Shown here: positions 6,993 through 16,038 of the stretch, piece after piece
How the letters are laid out: the number at the start of each line of letters is the position of its first letter
Position numbering within the stretch: position 1 is the stretch's first letter
Source: CAWEQW01 sp963811365
GTDB lineage: Bacteria > Actinomycetota > Actinomycetes > Propionibacteriales > Nocardioidaceae
Direction of reading: 5' to 3'
DNA length: 64,000 nt
Assembly (NCBI GenBank): GCA_963811365.1
Contig: CAWEQW010000013.1
Coordinates: 14,466-78,465, forward strand
Notes under the pieces: model-generated
What the model was told of the DNA's origin: nothing
The model's database searches: none
The model's input: the letters and a program-made list of their open reading frames with translations, nothing else
Position numbers and translations under genes: made by a program

Positions 6993-9443
6993 TCAGCCCT
7001 TCTGCCGCGCAGCCTCCCGACGCCGCCGCTCGTCGCCGCGCTCACGGACCCGGGCCCGCACCAGGGGGCTGACACCGTCCCCTGCCGCTGCCTCCTCGAG
7101 CCGGTCGACGTAGCCCTCGCCGCCGCCGACCTGCGGGTAGAAGCCCCCGGCGAGCACCATCGCCCAGAGCATCCCGGCGTCCCCGAGCTGCGGCAGGGAG
7201 CCCAGGAAGCGCTCGGCGTACGGCGCCAGCAGCTCCTCCTGCCCCGGCCGCCAGAACGCGCGCGCCACCCGCCCCATCGTGCCCACGGGGAGCTTGCGGT
7301 CGACGACCGCGGACGCCCAGACGCGCTCCTTCTGCTCCGCGGACGGGACGGCCGCATGGGCCCGGACCGCGTTGACCCAGGCGTCCGGGTCCGGGTCGTC
7401 GGCGAGGAGCGTCTCGACCTCGGTCTCGTGCAGCCGGCCGAGCTCGGCGAGCCGGACCAGCCGTCGCCAGGCCAGGTCCGGCTCGGTCGCGTGGTCGGCC
7501 AGCGCCGCGAGCTGGGCGTCCGTCGTCGCGCACTGCGCCAGCCCGCGCACCGCCGCGACCCGGCGCGCCGGGTCCTCGGCGATCGCGAGGCACAGGTCAG
7601 CGACCCGCTCGAGCAGGGCGGCCCGCTGGGAGGTCGGGGCCCAGTAGTCGGCTGCCTGCACCAGCCGGCCGAGCAGCGGCTCGATGACCGAGTCGGCGGT
7701 CTCCGCGCGGAGCACACCGTCCCCGCAGGCGACCAGCTCGGCGGCGCCGAGCTCCCCGTCGTGCAGCATCCCCCAGGCAGTGGCCAGGGCCAGCGTCCGG
7801 CCGACCGCCGTCGGCAGCTCGCCGCCGCGGTCCAGCAGCAGTCTCAGCGAGTCGGGGTCGGGCTGGACCGCGGCGAAGGTGAGGTCCTCGTCGTTGACCA
7901 GCAGCAGGGCGGCATCCGCGGCGCCTCGGACCTCGGTGGTCCGGCCGTCGACCTCCACCGACAACGCCTCGACGAGCCCGAACCCGGCGCCATCGTCGGC
8001 GTACGCCCCGATGCGCAGCCGGTGCGGCAGCGGCTCGCGCCCGGCCGGCGGCTCGGCGTGCAGCACGAGCCGGCCGGAGTCACGTTCCAGGCGCAGCCGG
8101 TCGGTGCCCGCGGTCTCCAGCCAGCCGGCCACCCACGCGGACATGTCGCGGCCGCTCGCGGCGGCCACCTCGGCCATCAGGTCGTCGAGCGTCGTGTTGC
8201 CCCAGGCGTGCTTGCGGAAGTACTCCTGCAGCGCGGTCACGAACGCGTCCTCGCCCACGAAGGCCACGAGCTGCTTCAGCACCGCCGCGCCCTTGGGGTA
8301 GGTGATGTCGTCGAAGCTGGCGGCCGCGGTGGCCACGTCGACGAGCTGCTGCCGGATCGGGTGCGTGGTCGGGGCTGCGTCCGCGGCGTACGCGTCGAGC
8401 TTCTCGGTGGCCAGCATCCCGGCCCACATGTCGGTGAACTCGGTGCAGCTCACCGCCGCCCAGCCGCAGGCCCACTCGGCGAACGACTCGTTCAGCCACA
8501 GGTCGTCCCACCAGCGCATCGTCACCATGTCGCCGAACCACATGTGCGCCATCTCGTGGAGCAGCACCAGCGCCCGCAGCTCCCGCTCGACGTACGAGGG
8601 GTCGCTGCGGAAGACGAAGCTGTCGCTCCATGTCACGCAGCCGTAGTTCTCCATCGCGCCGCCCATCTCCGGCACGAACACCTGGTCGTAGCGCCGCTGC
8701 GGGAACGGCAGCGCGAACCGCTCGCCGTAGAACGCCAGCCCCCGGGCGGTGAGGTCGAAGACCTCCTCGGCGTCGCGGTCCAGCATCGGCGCGAGCGAAC
8801 GGCGCGCGTAGAGGCCGAGGTCGTAGCCGTCCCGGGTGCTTCGCAGCTGGTGGAACGGTCCGGCGTTGACGACCGGGACGTACGTCGACAGCGGCGGCGT
8901 GTCGGCGTACACCCAGGTGCTCGTCCCGTCGGCGGTGCTGACCTCGGCGTCGCCGGTGTTGCTGGTGACCGTCCACCGCTCAGGTACGACGACGGTGATG
9001 CCGAACACGGCCTTCAGGTCCGGCTGGTCGAAGCACGCGAACGCGTACCGGGCGTCGTCGGGCTCGAAGCTCATCCAGACGTACACCTCGCCGTCGGCCG
9101 GGTCCACGGCGCGGTGCACGCCCTGGCCCGCCGTGGTGCGGTGCTGCACGGTGTGCACCTCGAGCACGTTCTGCTCGGCCAGACCGTCCAGCGGCAGCCG
9201 CCCCTCGCCGGCGGGAGCGTCGACCGGTCGCCCGTTGAGGGTCGCCGAGACCACGTCGCCCACGCAGTCGACGAAGGTCCGCGCGCCCGGGGTCGCCGCG
9301 GTGAACTCGATCCGGGAGGTCGCCCGGAGCTCGGTCCCCTCGGCCAGGCCGGTGAGGTCGAGGTGCAGGTCGTAGCGGTGGACGGCGAGCAGGGCGGCCC
9401 GGACGGTCGCCTCCTCCTGGCTGAGGCTGCGGGGTTCGGTCAT
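6993..9443 (-). CDS. pepN: Aminopeptidase N (M1 zinc metallopeptidase)
   Basis: An 816-residue protein close to the usual length of actinobacterial PepN (about 850). It removes N-terminal residues from peptides in the cytoplasm. The order is: N-terminal beta domain, substrate-binding GAMEN motif (GGAMENYG, near residue 261), zinc motif HEMAH (near 294) with the distal Glu in NESFAEW about 20 residues later, the catalytic Tyr region, and a C-terminal helical domain (from about 500) with ERAP1-like repeats. The zinc and GAMEN residues are all present, so the enzyme should be active. ATG 9443 has no clear ribosome binding site and the gene may be leaderless. It is followed on the same strand by unrelated sequence. 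Confidence 0.93.
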   Translation of the reverse strand: MTEPRSLSQEEATVRAALLAVHRYDLHLDLTGLAEGTELRATSRIEFTAATPGARTFVDCVGDVVSATLNGRPVDAPAGEGRLPLDGLAEQNVLEVHTVQHRTTAGQGVHRAVDPADGEVYVWMSFEPDDARYAFACFDQPDLKAVFGITVVVPERWTVTSNTGDAEVSTADGTSTWVYADTPPLSTYVPVVNAGPFHQLRSTRDGYDLGLYARRSLAPMLDRDAEEVFDLTARGLAFYGERFALPFPQRRYDQVFVPEMGGAMENYGCVTWSDSFVFRSDPSYVERELRALVLLHEMAHMWFGDMVTMRWWDDLWLNESFAEWACGWAAVSCTEFTDMWAGMLATEKLDAYAADAAPTTHPIRQQLVDVATAAASFDDITYPKGAAVLKQLVAFVGEDAFVTALQEYFRKHAWGNTTLDDLMAEVAAASGRDMSAWVAGWLETAGTDRLRLERDSGRLVLHAEPPAGREPLPHRLRIGAYADDGAGFGLVEALSVEVDGRTTEVRGAADAALLLVNDEDLTFAAVQPDPDSLRLLLDRGGELPTAVGRTLALATAWGMLHDGELGAAELVACGDGVLRAETADSVIEPLLGRLVQAADYWAPTSQRAALLERVADLCLAIAEDPARRVAAVRGLAQCATTDAQLAALADHATEPDLAWRRLVRLAELGRLHETEVETLLADDPDPDAWVNAVRAHAAVPSAEQKERVWASAVVDRKLPVGTMGRVARAFWRPGQEELLAPYAERFLGSLPQLGDAGMLWAMVLAGGFYPQVGGGEGYVDRLEEAAAGDGVSPLVRARVRERGDERRRREAARQKG

Positions 9444-9526
9444 GGGGCGACGCTAGCCTGCACGACCAGGTCCGGCACACCGGGTTCCCGGGGCCCGGTG
9501 GTGGACCGGTCGCCGCCGTGCTCACA

Positions 9527-9565
9527 GGGCCGCGACGCCCCCGGACCTACGGGGCCGCGACGCCC
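9527..9565. repeat. 14-bp direct repeat at the glycosyltransferase stop codon
   Basis: GGGCCGCGACGCCC occurs at 9527-9540 and again at 9552-9565, with a period of 25 bases. The second copy encodes the last codons of the glycosyltransferase; the first lies just beyond its stop. It looks like a small tandem duplication of the gene end. Confidence 0.7.
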
Positions 9566-10992
9566 TCGGAGGCGAGCAGCACCGAGAACAGGTCGACGTA
9601 CTGGATGAGGTGCCGGTCGCCGAGGAAGCTGTCGCGGACCCGCGACTCGGCGGCGGTGCCCAGCCGGGTGCGCTCCTCCTCGTCGCGCAGCAGCCGGCTG
9701 AGGGCCGCGGCGTAGGCGTCGAGGTCTGTCGGGTCGGAGAGGAGCAGGCCGCTGACGCCGTCGTCGATCTGGTCCCGGATGCCGCCGACCGCCGAGGCGA
9801 CGACGGCCCGGCCCTTCCACATCGGCTCGGTGACCGTGAGGCCGAAGCCCTCGACGAGGCTCTTCTGCACCACGACGGTGGCGTACCGCTGCAGCGCGTT
9901 GACCAGGAAGGCGTTCTCGTCCACGTCGTCCATCGGGAGGCAGGACAGGTGCACCCGCTCGCGGACCCCCGGGGCCAGCGTCCGCCACAGGCCGCGGCAC
10001 TCCTCGAGCACGGCCGCACCCTCCGGGTCGTCGCTGACGCCGAGGACGTCGGGGCCGACGAGCAGGAGGTGGGTGTCCTCGGGCATCGACGCGATGTTGT
10101 CGACGAAGCCGCGCATCACGCCCGCCATGTCCTTCAGGTGGTCCCAGCGGCTGACCTGGAGCACCACCCGGGCGTCGTCGGGCAGCGGCCCCTGGTCCAG
10201 CACCAGCCCCTCGTGGCGGCGGACCTGGCCGACCCGACCGTCGCGGCGGTGGAACCGCACCTGGCCACCGGGATGCGCGGTGTCGTCGACGAGGCCGGCG
10301 ATCCGCAGCGTCCTGGCGACGTCGGACTCGTCGATCGGGGCGTTCTTGGCGCTGAACGGGTCCAGCGAGGGGGCGATGATCCGTAGCCGCTCGTCGTCGG
10401 CCCAGACCGGCGCGTACTGGCGACGCGAGAAGATGAAGCCGTGCGCCCCCTCCGCGGGCTGACGGAGGAAGTCCCAGGCCACGTCGGTGTGGAAGTTCGG
10501 CTCGTCGCGCCCGACGTGGCAGCGCCACACCACCCGGGCGCCGGTCGCCTTCAGCCCCTCGACCATGCCGGCCGTCTGCGGGTCGTGCAGCAGGACGATG
10601 TCGCGGGGGCCGACGAGCTGCCGCACGGTCTCGAGGTTCTCGTCCAGGACCTGCTGGTAGTGCTCGCGCTCGCGGTGCCCGAGCGTGCCACCGTCGCCGG
10701 GGGAGCCGTGCAGGAAGTTGTGCAGCCGCTTGGTGATCGTGAAGAACTCGGGGTCGCCGTCCAGCACGAGCCAGCGGGTGTCCACGCCCGCGCCGCGGCC
10801 GTACGCCAGCAGGGCCTGCAGCATCTCGGCGACTCCGCCACCCTGCGCGGTGGCGTTGAGGTTCCAGACCCGCCGGTCGTCGAGCAGCTCGCGGGCAAGC
10901 GAGGCGTACCCGAGCAGCCGTTCTGCCCGCGCCGGCTCCAGCAGAGCGGCGAGGCGGTCCAGCTTCATCGCGTCGATCTGGACGTCACGCAC
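9547..10992 (-). CDS. TreT-like trehalose synthase / GT4 glycosyltransferase
   Basis: About 480 residues of a GT-B fold enzyme. The N-terminal half has VWNLNATAQGGGVAEMLQ, the glycine-rich acceptor-site loop typical of trehalose glycosyltransferring synthase and trehalose phosphorylase. The C-terminal half has VVLQVSRWDHLKD, then EGFGLTVTEPMWKGRAVVAS, the E-x7-E nucleotide-sugar motif of family GT4, and GGIRDQI. The predicted reaction joins NDP-glucose and glucose to make trehalose, an osmolyte. The start is uncertain: GTG 10992 or ATG 10968, neither with a strong ribosome binding site. The stop is flanked by a 14-bp direct repeat. Confidence 0.8.
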   Translation of the reverse strand: MRDVQIDAMKLDRLAALLEPARAERLLGYASLARELLDDRRVWNLNATAQGGGVAEMLQALLAYGRGAGVDTRWLVLDGDPEFFTITKRLHNFLHGSPGDGGTLGHREREHYQQVLDENLETVRQLVGPRDIVLLHDPQTAGMVEGLKATGARVVWRCHVGRDEPNFHTDVAWDFLRQPAEGAHGFIFSRRQYAPVWADDERLRIIAPSLDPFSAKNAPIDESDVARTLRIAGLVDDTAHPGGQVRFHRRDGRVGQVRRHEGLVLDQGPLPDDARVVLQVSRWDHLKDMAGVMRGFVDNIASMPEDTHLLLVGPDVLGVSDDPEGAAVLEECRGLWRTLAPGVRERVHLSCLPMDDVDENAFLVNALQRYATVVVQKSLVEGFGLTVTEPMWKGRAVVASAVGGIRDQIDDGVSGLLLSDPTDLDAYAAALSRLLRDEEERTRLGTAAESRVRDSFLGDRHLIQYVDLFSVLLASEGVAAP

Positions 10993-11053
10993 GGATCTAT
11001 GCTGCCAGGAGCCGAGCGGCTTGTTCGCCGATTGACGGCAGCGGGCGCGTCGC

Positions 11054-11845
11054 TCAGCGCGCTGCGGGCTGCAGCTCGACGGTCTCTCCTCGCGCGACCG
11101 GCCGGACCCGGGCACCGAAGCCGGCCCGCTGGGCCAGCTCCAGGAACGCCGACAGCGGGGAGACGAAGACGCCGTAGTCGTCGTGGTGCACCGGCACCGC
11201 GCGCCGGGGCTCGATGCGGCGCAGCAGGTCGACGCCCTGGGCGGCGTCCATGGTGACCGTCGAGAAGAGCACCCGGGTCCCGCCGAGGTGGACCACGGCG
11301 GTGTCCACGTGGGGATGCCGTTCGCGGATCGCGTCGAGGTGGTCGCCCGCGAGGGTGTCGCCGCTGACGTACACCCGCTGCCGCACCGTGCCGCCCACGG
11401 CGTGCGCGAGCAGCGACCCCATCACCGGCGGCAGCAGGGAGCGCATCGCTCCTCGCGCGTGGATGCCGGGCAGTGCCTCGACGGTCAGCGTCTCGTCTCC
11501 CTTCGTCAGCACCTGCTGCTGCCAGGGCTGCAGCCCCTCGGTGGCGAAGCCCCAACGGTGCAGCCGACGCGCGGCCTCCGGCGTGGTGAGGACCGGCTGC
11601 CCCCGCGACAGACCTCGCCGGGCGACCCGGTCGAAGTGGTCGCCGTGCAGGTGGGAGAGGACGACCGCGTCGAGCTGCGGCAGGTCGGCGGGCTGCATCG
11701 ACGGCTCGGTCAGCCGCCGCGACCAGAGTCCCTTGCCGAGGTAGGCGCGCTGACCCCGATGCAGGAAGTTCGGATCGGTGAGCACCGTGAAGGAACCGAG
11801 CCGGATCAGTGTCGTCGCGGTGCCGACGAAGGTCAGGGTGTCCAC
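11054..11845 (-). CDS. MBL-fold metal-dependent hydrolase (UlaG-like)
   Basis: A 263-residue metallo-beta-lactamase-fold protein. It begins LTFVGTATTLIRLGSFTVLTDPNFLH and carries the metal motif SHLHGDHFD (HxHxDH, near residues 63-71). Further metal ligands lie in VYVSGDT (around residue 140) and VPVHHDDYGVF near the C-terminus. This arrangement is that of the UlaG/L-ascorbate-6-phosphate lactonase-like branch, whose members have diverse or unknown substrates. It is a cytoplasmic enzyme with no signal peptide. It is divergent from the DUF2071 gene, with about 120 bases between them. Confidence 0.8.
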   Translation of the reverse strand: MDTLTFVGTATTLIRLGSFTVLTDPNFLHRGQRAYLGKGLWSRRLTEPSMQPADLPQLDAVVLSHLHGDHFDRVARRGLSRGQPVLTTPEAARRLHRWGFATEGLQPWQQQVLTKGDETLTVEALPGIHARGAMRSLLPPVMGSLLAHAVGGTVRQRVYVSGDTLAGDHLDAIRERHPHVDTAVVHLGGTRVLFSTVTMDAAQGVDLLRRIEPRRAVPVHHDDYGVFVSPLSAFLELAQRAGFGARVRPVARGETVELQPAAR

Positions 11846-11968
11846 GATGCCTCACTTCTGCCGGCTGCTCCGGGCCTCGTCTGCTGGGCCGCCGGCCGGT
11901 ACCCGGACGGGCGCCTCGCATGCCGGCGGAAACGGTCCGGGGCGGTCGCACAGTGGTTGGATGGCCGC

Positions 11969-12766
11969 ATGGGACCCGGCCGGCACGGCGAGACCGAACC
12001 GGTGACCACCACTGCGCCGCCGCTGCGCGGACCGGTGATCATGAACCAGGACTGGCGGGACCTGACCTTCCTGCACTGGGCGGTCGAGCCGGCCCGGGTG
12101 GCCCGGTTCATGCCGTCCGGCGTACGGCCCGACACCGTCGAAGGTCACACCTACGTCGGGCTGATCCCGTTCCGGATGGTCGATGCCGGCGTGGGCCGTG
12201 GCCCTGCAGTCCCCTGGCTGGGGACGTTCCTGGAGACGAACGTGCGGCTGTACTCGGTCGACGCGACCGGACGCCGCGGCATCGTGTTCCTGAGCCTCGA
12301 CGCGAACCGGGCGGTCGTGGTCGCCGGGGCCCGGGCCGGCTTCGGGCTGCCGTACCGCTGGAGCCGGATGGCTCACCGGGTGCAGGGTGACGTGCACCGC
12401 TACGACACCCGGTTGCGTCGGCGCGGCCGGCCGGTGCGCAGCCACATCGCGGTCCGCGTCGGCGCTGTCCGGCGGGCCACCGCCGTGGAGGAGCTCCTGT
12501 CCGCGCGCTGGGGGCTGCACGTCGAGCGGCTCGGGCGGACGCTGCACGTCCCCGGCTCCCACCAGCCCTGGACGTTGCGCGAGGCGGAGCTGCTGCATCT
12601 CGACGACGGCCTGGTCCGCGCCGCGGGCCTCGGCGACCTCGCCGACCGGCCGCCGGACCAGGTCGCGTTCAGCGACGGGGTGCACGCGGAGTTCGGGCTG
12701 CCCGCGTCGGCCGCCCGCCCGCGCGTCGGTGCGCCGCACGGGTGTGACCGCGCCGGTCCTGGGTAG
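11969..12766 (+). CDS. YqjF/DUF2071 family protein
   Basis: A 265-residue cytoplasmic protein. The N-terminal signature is MNQDWRDLTFLHWAVEP, then RFMPSGVRPDTVEGHTYVGLIPFRM and FLETNVRLYSVDATGRRGIVFLSLDA. These are conserved DUF2071 (COG3361) features. The biochemical role is unknown, though the fold is related to acetoacetate decarboxylase. ATG 11969 keeps the longest sensible frame; GTG 12002 (starting VTTTAPPLRGP) is a good alternative and closer to the usual family length. A small membrane protein follows 67 bases downstream on the same strand. Confidence 0.8.
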   Translation: MGPGRHGETEPVTTTAPPLRGPVIMNQDWRDLTFLHWAVEPARVARFMPSGVRPDTVEGHTYVGLIPFRMVDAGVGRGPAVPWLGTFLETNVRLYSVDATGRRGIVFLSLDANRAVVVAGARAGFGLPYRWSRMAHRVQGDVHRYDTRLRRRGRPVRSHIAVRVGAVRRATAVEELLSARWGLHVERLGRTLHVPGSHQPWTLREAELLHLDDGLVRAAGLGDLADRPPDQVAFSDGVHAEFGLPASAARPRVGAPHGCDRAGPG

Positions 12767-12833
12767 GAGCGGGCCACGGGGCCCGGTCGGCTCCGTCCGG
12801 CGTCGGGAACGGCGCAGCTCTCGGGGGAACGAC

Positions 12834-13091
12834 ATGGATGCTCGCGACGACCACCCTGTTCGGCTGCCCGCGTCGGCTCGCGCGGCGTCGGTCGCGCGGG
12901 CCCTGGGCGTGCTGCTGCTGACCGGCTTCCTCGTCCTGGTGGTGGGAGCGGCCCGCTTCCGGCGGCTGGGTGTCTCCCTGCTGCCGGTGTTCGCGGTCGG
13001 GGCGGTCGCGGTCGCGCTGCTCGCCGTGGCGAGGCTGCTCGAACCGAGCAGGCGGCCGCTGGCGGGAGGGCCGCCCCGCGACAGCGGCTGA
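12834..13091 (+). CDS. Small two-helix membrane protein
   Basis: An 85-residue protein with two hydrophobic helices: about residues 22-40 (ALGVLLLTGFLVLVVGA) and 47-66 (VSLLPVFAVGAVAVALLAVA), separated by a short basic turn (ARFRRLG). The tail is basic and cytoplasmic. ATG 12834 follows CGGGGGAACGAC, a usable ribosome binding site. Its function is unknown. It may be co-transcribed with the DUF2071 gene just upstream. Confidence 0.6.
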   Translation: MDARDDHPVRLPASARAASVARALGVLLLTGFLVLVVGAARFRRLGVSLLPVFAVGAVAVALLAVARLLEPSRRPLAGGPPRDSG

Positions 13092-13134
13092 GGGACGGCT
13101 CGCTGGCAGGTGGGCCGGCCGCCGGTCCTCCTCG

Positions 13135-13378
13135 GCGGACCCGTCCGGGTCCGGACCGGGTACGTCGCCGCCCTGGCCGACCCGGCAAGCCGCGCGGTGC
13201 TGTTGGCCGGCTCAGCCGGACGTGCTGGCTACGAGCGGATGGGGTACGTCGTCGTGAACGGTGGAGCGCCTGGCTGCGCCCCGACGGCAACCCAGCCGAC
13301 GAGGTGTGGCGCGCCCACGTATGCCGGCTCGCCGCTGCGGGCACGGCACCGGTCGAGTGGCGACGGTTGGGAGGTGGA
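13135..13378 (+). pseudogene. GNAT acetyltransferase C-terminal remnant
   Basis: The frame VAALADPASRAVLLAGSAGR followed by AGYERMGYVV is the end of a GNAT fold (motif B: YERxGF/Y). The frame then breaks near 13252, and the next frame continues ERWSAWLRPDGNPADEVWRA in register with such proteins. The N-terminal acetyl-CoA site is missing upstream. It is therefore a truncated, frameshifted fragment lying directly against the FUSC gene. The family call is moderate because only the tail is present. Confidence 0.4.
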
Positions 13379-13382
13379 CCGC

Positions 13383-14480
13383 GTGGAGCGCCCGCGGGAG
13401 TGGCTCGCCCGGCGCCGCCGGGACCCGGTCTGGTGGACGGAGGTGGCCCAGGTCGTCAAGACGATGGCGGCCGCCGTGGTCGGGTGGGTCCTGGTCTCCC
13501 CGGTCCTGCATCTCGAGCAGCCGTTCCTCGCGCCGTGGTCGGCGATCCTCGTGGTCCACGCGACGGTGTACCGCACCTTCTCCGAGGGGGCCCGCCAGGT
13601 CGGCGGTGCGGTGGCCGGCGTCGTGATCGCGTGGGCCGTGGGCACCGCGCTCGGCATGGACACCCTCGGCGTCGCGGTCGCGGTGCTGGTCGGACTGGCC
13701 CTCGGCAGGACGCCGTGGTTCAAGCAGGAGAGCACCACGGTGGCCGCCACGGCCGTGATCGTACTGACGACCGGCCTGAGCACCGATCGGGGAGTACTGC
13801 TCTCGCGGCTGTTCTGCACCGGGATCGGGATCGGTGCCGGAGTGGTCATCAACACGCTGGTGTGGCCACCGCTGCAGCGCCGTACCGCCGTGCGGGCGAT
13901 GGACGACATCGCGCGGAAGGTGGGAGAGCTCCTCGTCGAGATGGCCGACGGGCTGTGCGCGCCGCTGGAGGAGGAGCGCGTCGGGGGCTGGATCGAGCAC
14001 ACCCGGAACCTCGACGCCGACCTCGACCGCGCCTGGGCGCTGGTCCGCCAGGCCCGGGAGAGTGCCCGGCTGAACCCCCGTCGGCAGGCCGGCCCGCTGC
14101 GTAGCGGCAGGGAGTGGAGCGACCTGCTCGGGCGGATGGAGCAGGCGGTGGCCGAGACCCGGAGCATGGCCCGCACCCTGGGGGACGACCTCTTCGACGT
14201 GGCGACCTGGGCCGACTCGTTCGGCGAGCCCTGGACGGCGCTGCTGCGCCGGGGCGGCGAGGCGATCGTGAACGTCGACTCCGCGGCCGTGACCCGGGTA
14301 CGGCTGGCGCTGGCCGAGCTTGCGGCGGACCTGTCCGACGCCGACCTCCGGGCTCGGAAGTGGCCGCAGTACGGCGGTCTCATCGTGAACCTCCGCAACC
14401 TCATGGCCGCCATGGAGCTGGTCGTCGAGGCGACCCCCGTGGCGTCGGAGATGCCACGCACGATCCTCGGCACCCGGTGA
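13383..14480 (+). CDS. FUSC/aromatic-acid exporter family membrane protein
   Basis: A 365-residue protein. The N-terminal half has about six membrane helices (WTEVAQVVKTMAAAVVGWVLV, then LAPWSAILVVHATVYRTFSEG and four more to about residue 165) and the C-terminal half is a cytoplasmic alpha-helical domain. This is the FUSC/ArAE arrangement of half-length actinobacterial aromatic-acid exporters. GTG 13383 is chosen because GGGAGGTGG lies just before it and a longer upstream frame would include the GNAT remnant; GTG 13374 is an alternative. It converges on the MFS gene, with 14 bases between the stops. Confidence 0.78.
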   Translation: MERPREWLARRRRDPVWWTEVAQVVKTMAAAVVGWVLVSPVLHLEQPFLAPWSAILVVHATVYRTFSEGARQVGGAVAGVVIAWAVGTALGMDTLGVAVAVLVGLALGRTPWFKQESTTVAATAVIVLTTGLSTDRGVLLSRLFCTGIGIGAGVVINTLVWPPLQRRTAVRAMDDIARKVGELLVEMADGLCAPLEEERVGGWIEHTRNLDADLDRAWALVRQARESARLNPRRQAGPLRSGREWSDLLGRMEQAVAETRSMARTLGDDLFDVATWADSFGEPWTALLRRGGEAIVNVDSAAVTRVRLALAELAADLSDADLRARKWPQYGGLIVNLRNLMAAMELVVEATPVASEMPRTILGTR

Positions 14481-14494
14481 GCGACCCGGCCGCC

Positions 14495-15982
14495 TCACGC
14501 GGCGTCGGCGCGCTCCGGGGACTCCTGCTGCTCGTCCGCCGATGTCCGTCGGACCCGCAGGTCCCGCACCGCCATCGCGAGCGCGGCCAGGGTGAACACG
14601 ATGGAGGTCCCGAACGTCACCGCCATGGCCGGGCCGAGCCCGTGCTGACCCAGCGTGATCCGGAATGCCGCCGCGACCGCCGCGGCACCGATGGCGCTGC
14701 CGATGCGCTGGCCGGTCTGCAGCGCCCCGCCGGCCGCCCCGCCCATCTCGGGCGGCACCGCGGCGAGCGACATCGTGATGTTCGGCGAGATCACGGCACC
14801 GCTGCCCACTCCGGCGACGACCAGCGGCACCAGGGCCACCAGCGCGGCGTGGTGCGGCAGCGTCGCCGGGATGAGGACGGCCAGCCCCGCGAAGCCGAGG
14901 CAGACCAGGACGAGCCCGCCGACGGTGACCCACCGACCCCAGGCGTCGACGGCCCGCCCGGCGAGGACGGAGCTGACGGCCGAGCCGATCGCGAACGGCA
15001 TCACCGACAGACCGGACTGCAGCGGCGAGTAGCCGAGGCCCTGCTGGAAGAAGAGCGCGAGCACCAGCCAGATGCCGCTGAACCCGCAGAAGTAGACCGT
15101 GCCGAGCGCGATGCCGGAGGTGTAGCCCGGCGCCTCGGTGAACAGCCGAACGTCGAGCAGCGGGCTGCCGCGGCGCCCGATCAGCCGGCGTTCCCAGCGC
15201 ACGAAGGCCAGCCCGAGGACCGGCGCGAGCAGGACCAGCCACCACAGCGGGGTGGCGGCGTTGCTCTCGGCCGAGATGACCGGCAGCAGCACGGCGAGCG
15301 TGGCCAGTCCGAGGAGCACCGCGCCCACGACGTCGACCTGCTGGCGCAGCCGTCCCGAGCGCCGTTGCGCGGTCGGCAGCAGGCGCACCGCCAGCACCAT
15401 CGCGACCAGGCCGATCGGCACGTTGACGAAGAAGATGTAGCGCCAGCCCTGGTCGGCACCGAAGACCGTGAGCAGCACGCCACCGAGCACCGGCCCGGAG
15501 GCGGCCGAGACCCCGACGGTCGTCCCGAAGATGCCGAACGCACGACCTCGCTCGGCGCCCCTGAACAGCTGCTGGATCAGACCGGTGTTCTGCGGGGTCA
15601 GGAAGCCTGCGGCCGCTCCCTGGAGCAGCCGCGCCACGACGACGAGGTGCTCGGTCGGCGCGGCTCCCGCGGCGGCACTGGTGAGCACGAAGGCGAGCAG
15701 GCCGCCGAGGAACATCCGGCGTCGCCCGACCAGGTCGCCGAGTCGCCCACCCGCCACGAGCGTCAGGCCGAAGGTCAGCGCGTACCCCGAGACGATCCAC
15801 TGGACCGCCTCGGCGGAGGCTCCGAGACCCTTCTGGATCGACGGCACGGCGACGTTCACGATCGTCACGTCGAGCAGCGTCATGAAGCCGACGAGCAGCG
15901 TCACCGCGAGGGCGCGCCACCGGTCGGGGTGGGGCTGCTGGTCTGAGGCGCGGTCCGAGGACGGCTGCGAGGGAGTCGACAT
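14495..15982 (-). CDS. MFS drug exporter, DHA2 (14-helix) family
   Basis: A 495-residue EmrB/QacA-type proton-driven exporter. It has about 14 membrane helices. Motif A is GRLGDLVGRRRMF (after helix 2), the LDVTIVNVAVPSI motif is in helix 1, and the antiporter motif C is near GVSAASGPVLGGVL in helix 5. The predicted role is efflux of toxic small molecules. The next gene is divergent and begins 57 bases away. No regulator is adjacent. Confidence 0.88.
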   Translation of the reverse strand: MSTPSQPSSDRASDQQPHPDRWRALAVTLLVGFMTLLDVTIVNVAVPSIQKGLGASAEAVQWIVSGYALTFGLTLVAGGRLGDLVGRRRMFLGGLLAFVLTSAAAGAAPTEHLVVVARLLQGAAAGFLTPQNTGLIQQLFRGAERGRAFGIFGTTVGVSAASGPVLGGVLLTVFGADQGWRYIFFVNVPIGLVAMVLAVRLLPTAQRRSGRLRQQVDVVGAVLLGLATLAVLLPVISAESNAATPLWWLVLLAPVLGLAFVRWERRLIGRRGSPLLDVRLFTEAPGYTSGIALGTVYFCGFSGIWLVLALFFQQGLGYSPLQSGLSVMPFAIGSAVSSVLAGRAVDAWGRWVTVGGLVLVCLGFAGLAVLIPATLPHHAALVALVPLVVAGVGSGAVISPNITMSLAAVPPEMGGAAGGALQTGQRIGSAIGAAAVAAAFRITLGQHGLGPAMAVTFGTSIVFTLAALAMAVRDLRVRRTSADEQQESPERADAA

Positions 15983-16038
15983 ACGTTTGGGGGGTACCCC
16001 TGGAAGACAGTAGGAAACACCAACCGAAGGAGCCCCGG

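Noticed and set aside
6951..9608. A long open plus-strand frame opposite pepN
   Set aside because: It shadows pepN, which has all its zinc and GAMEN motifs.
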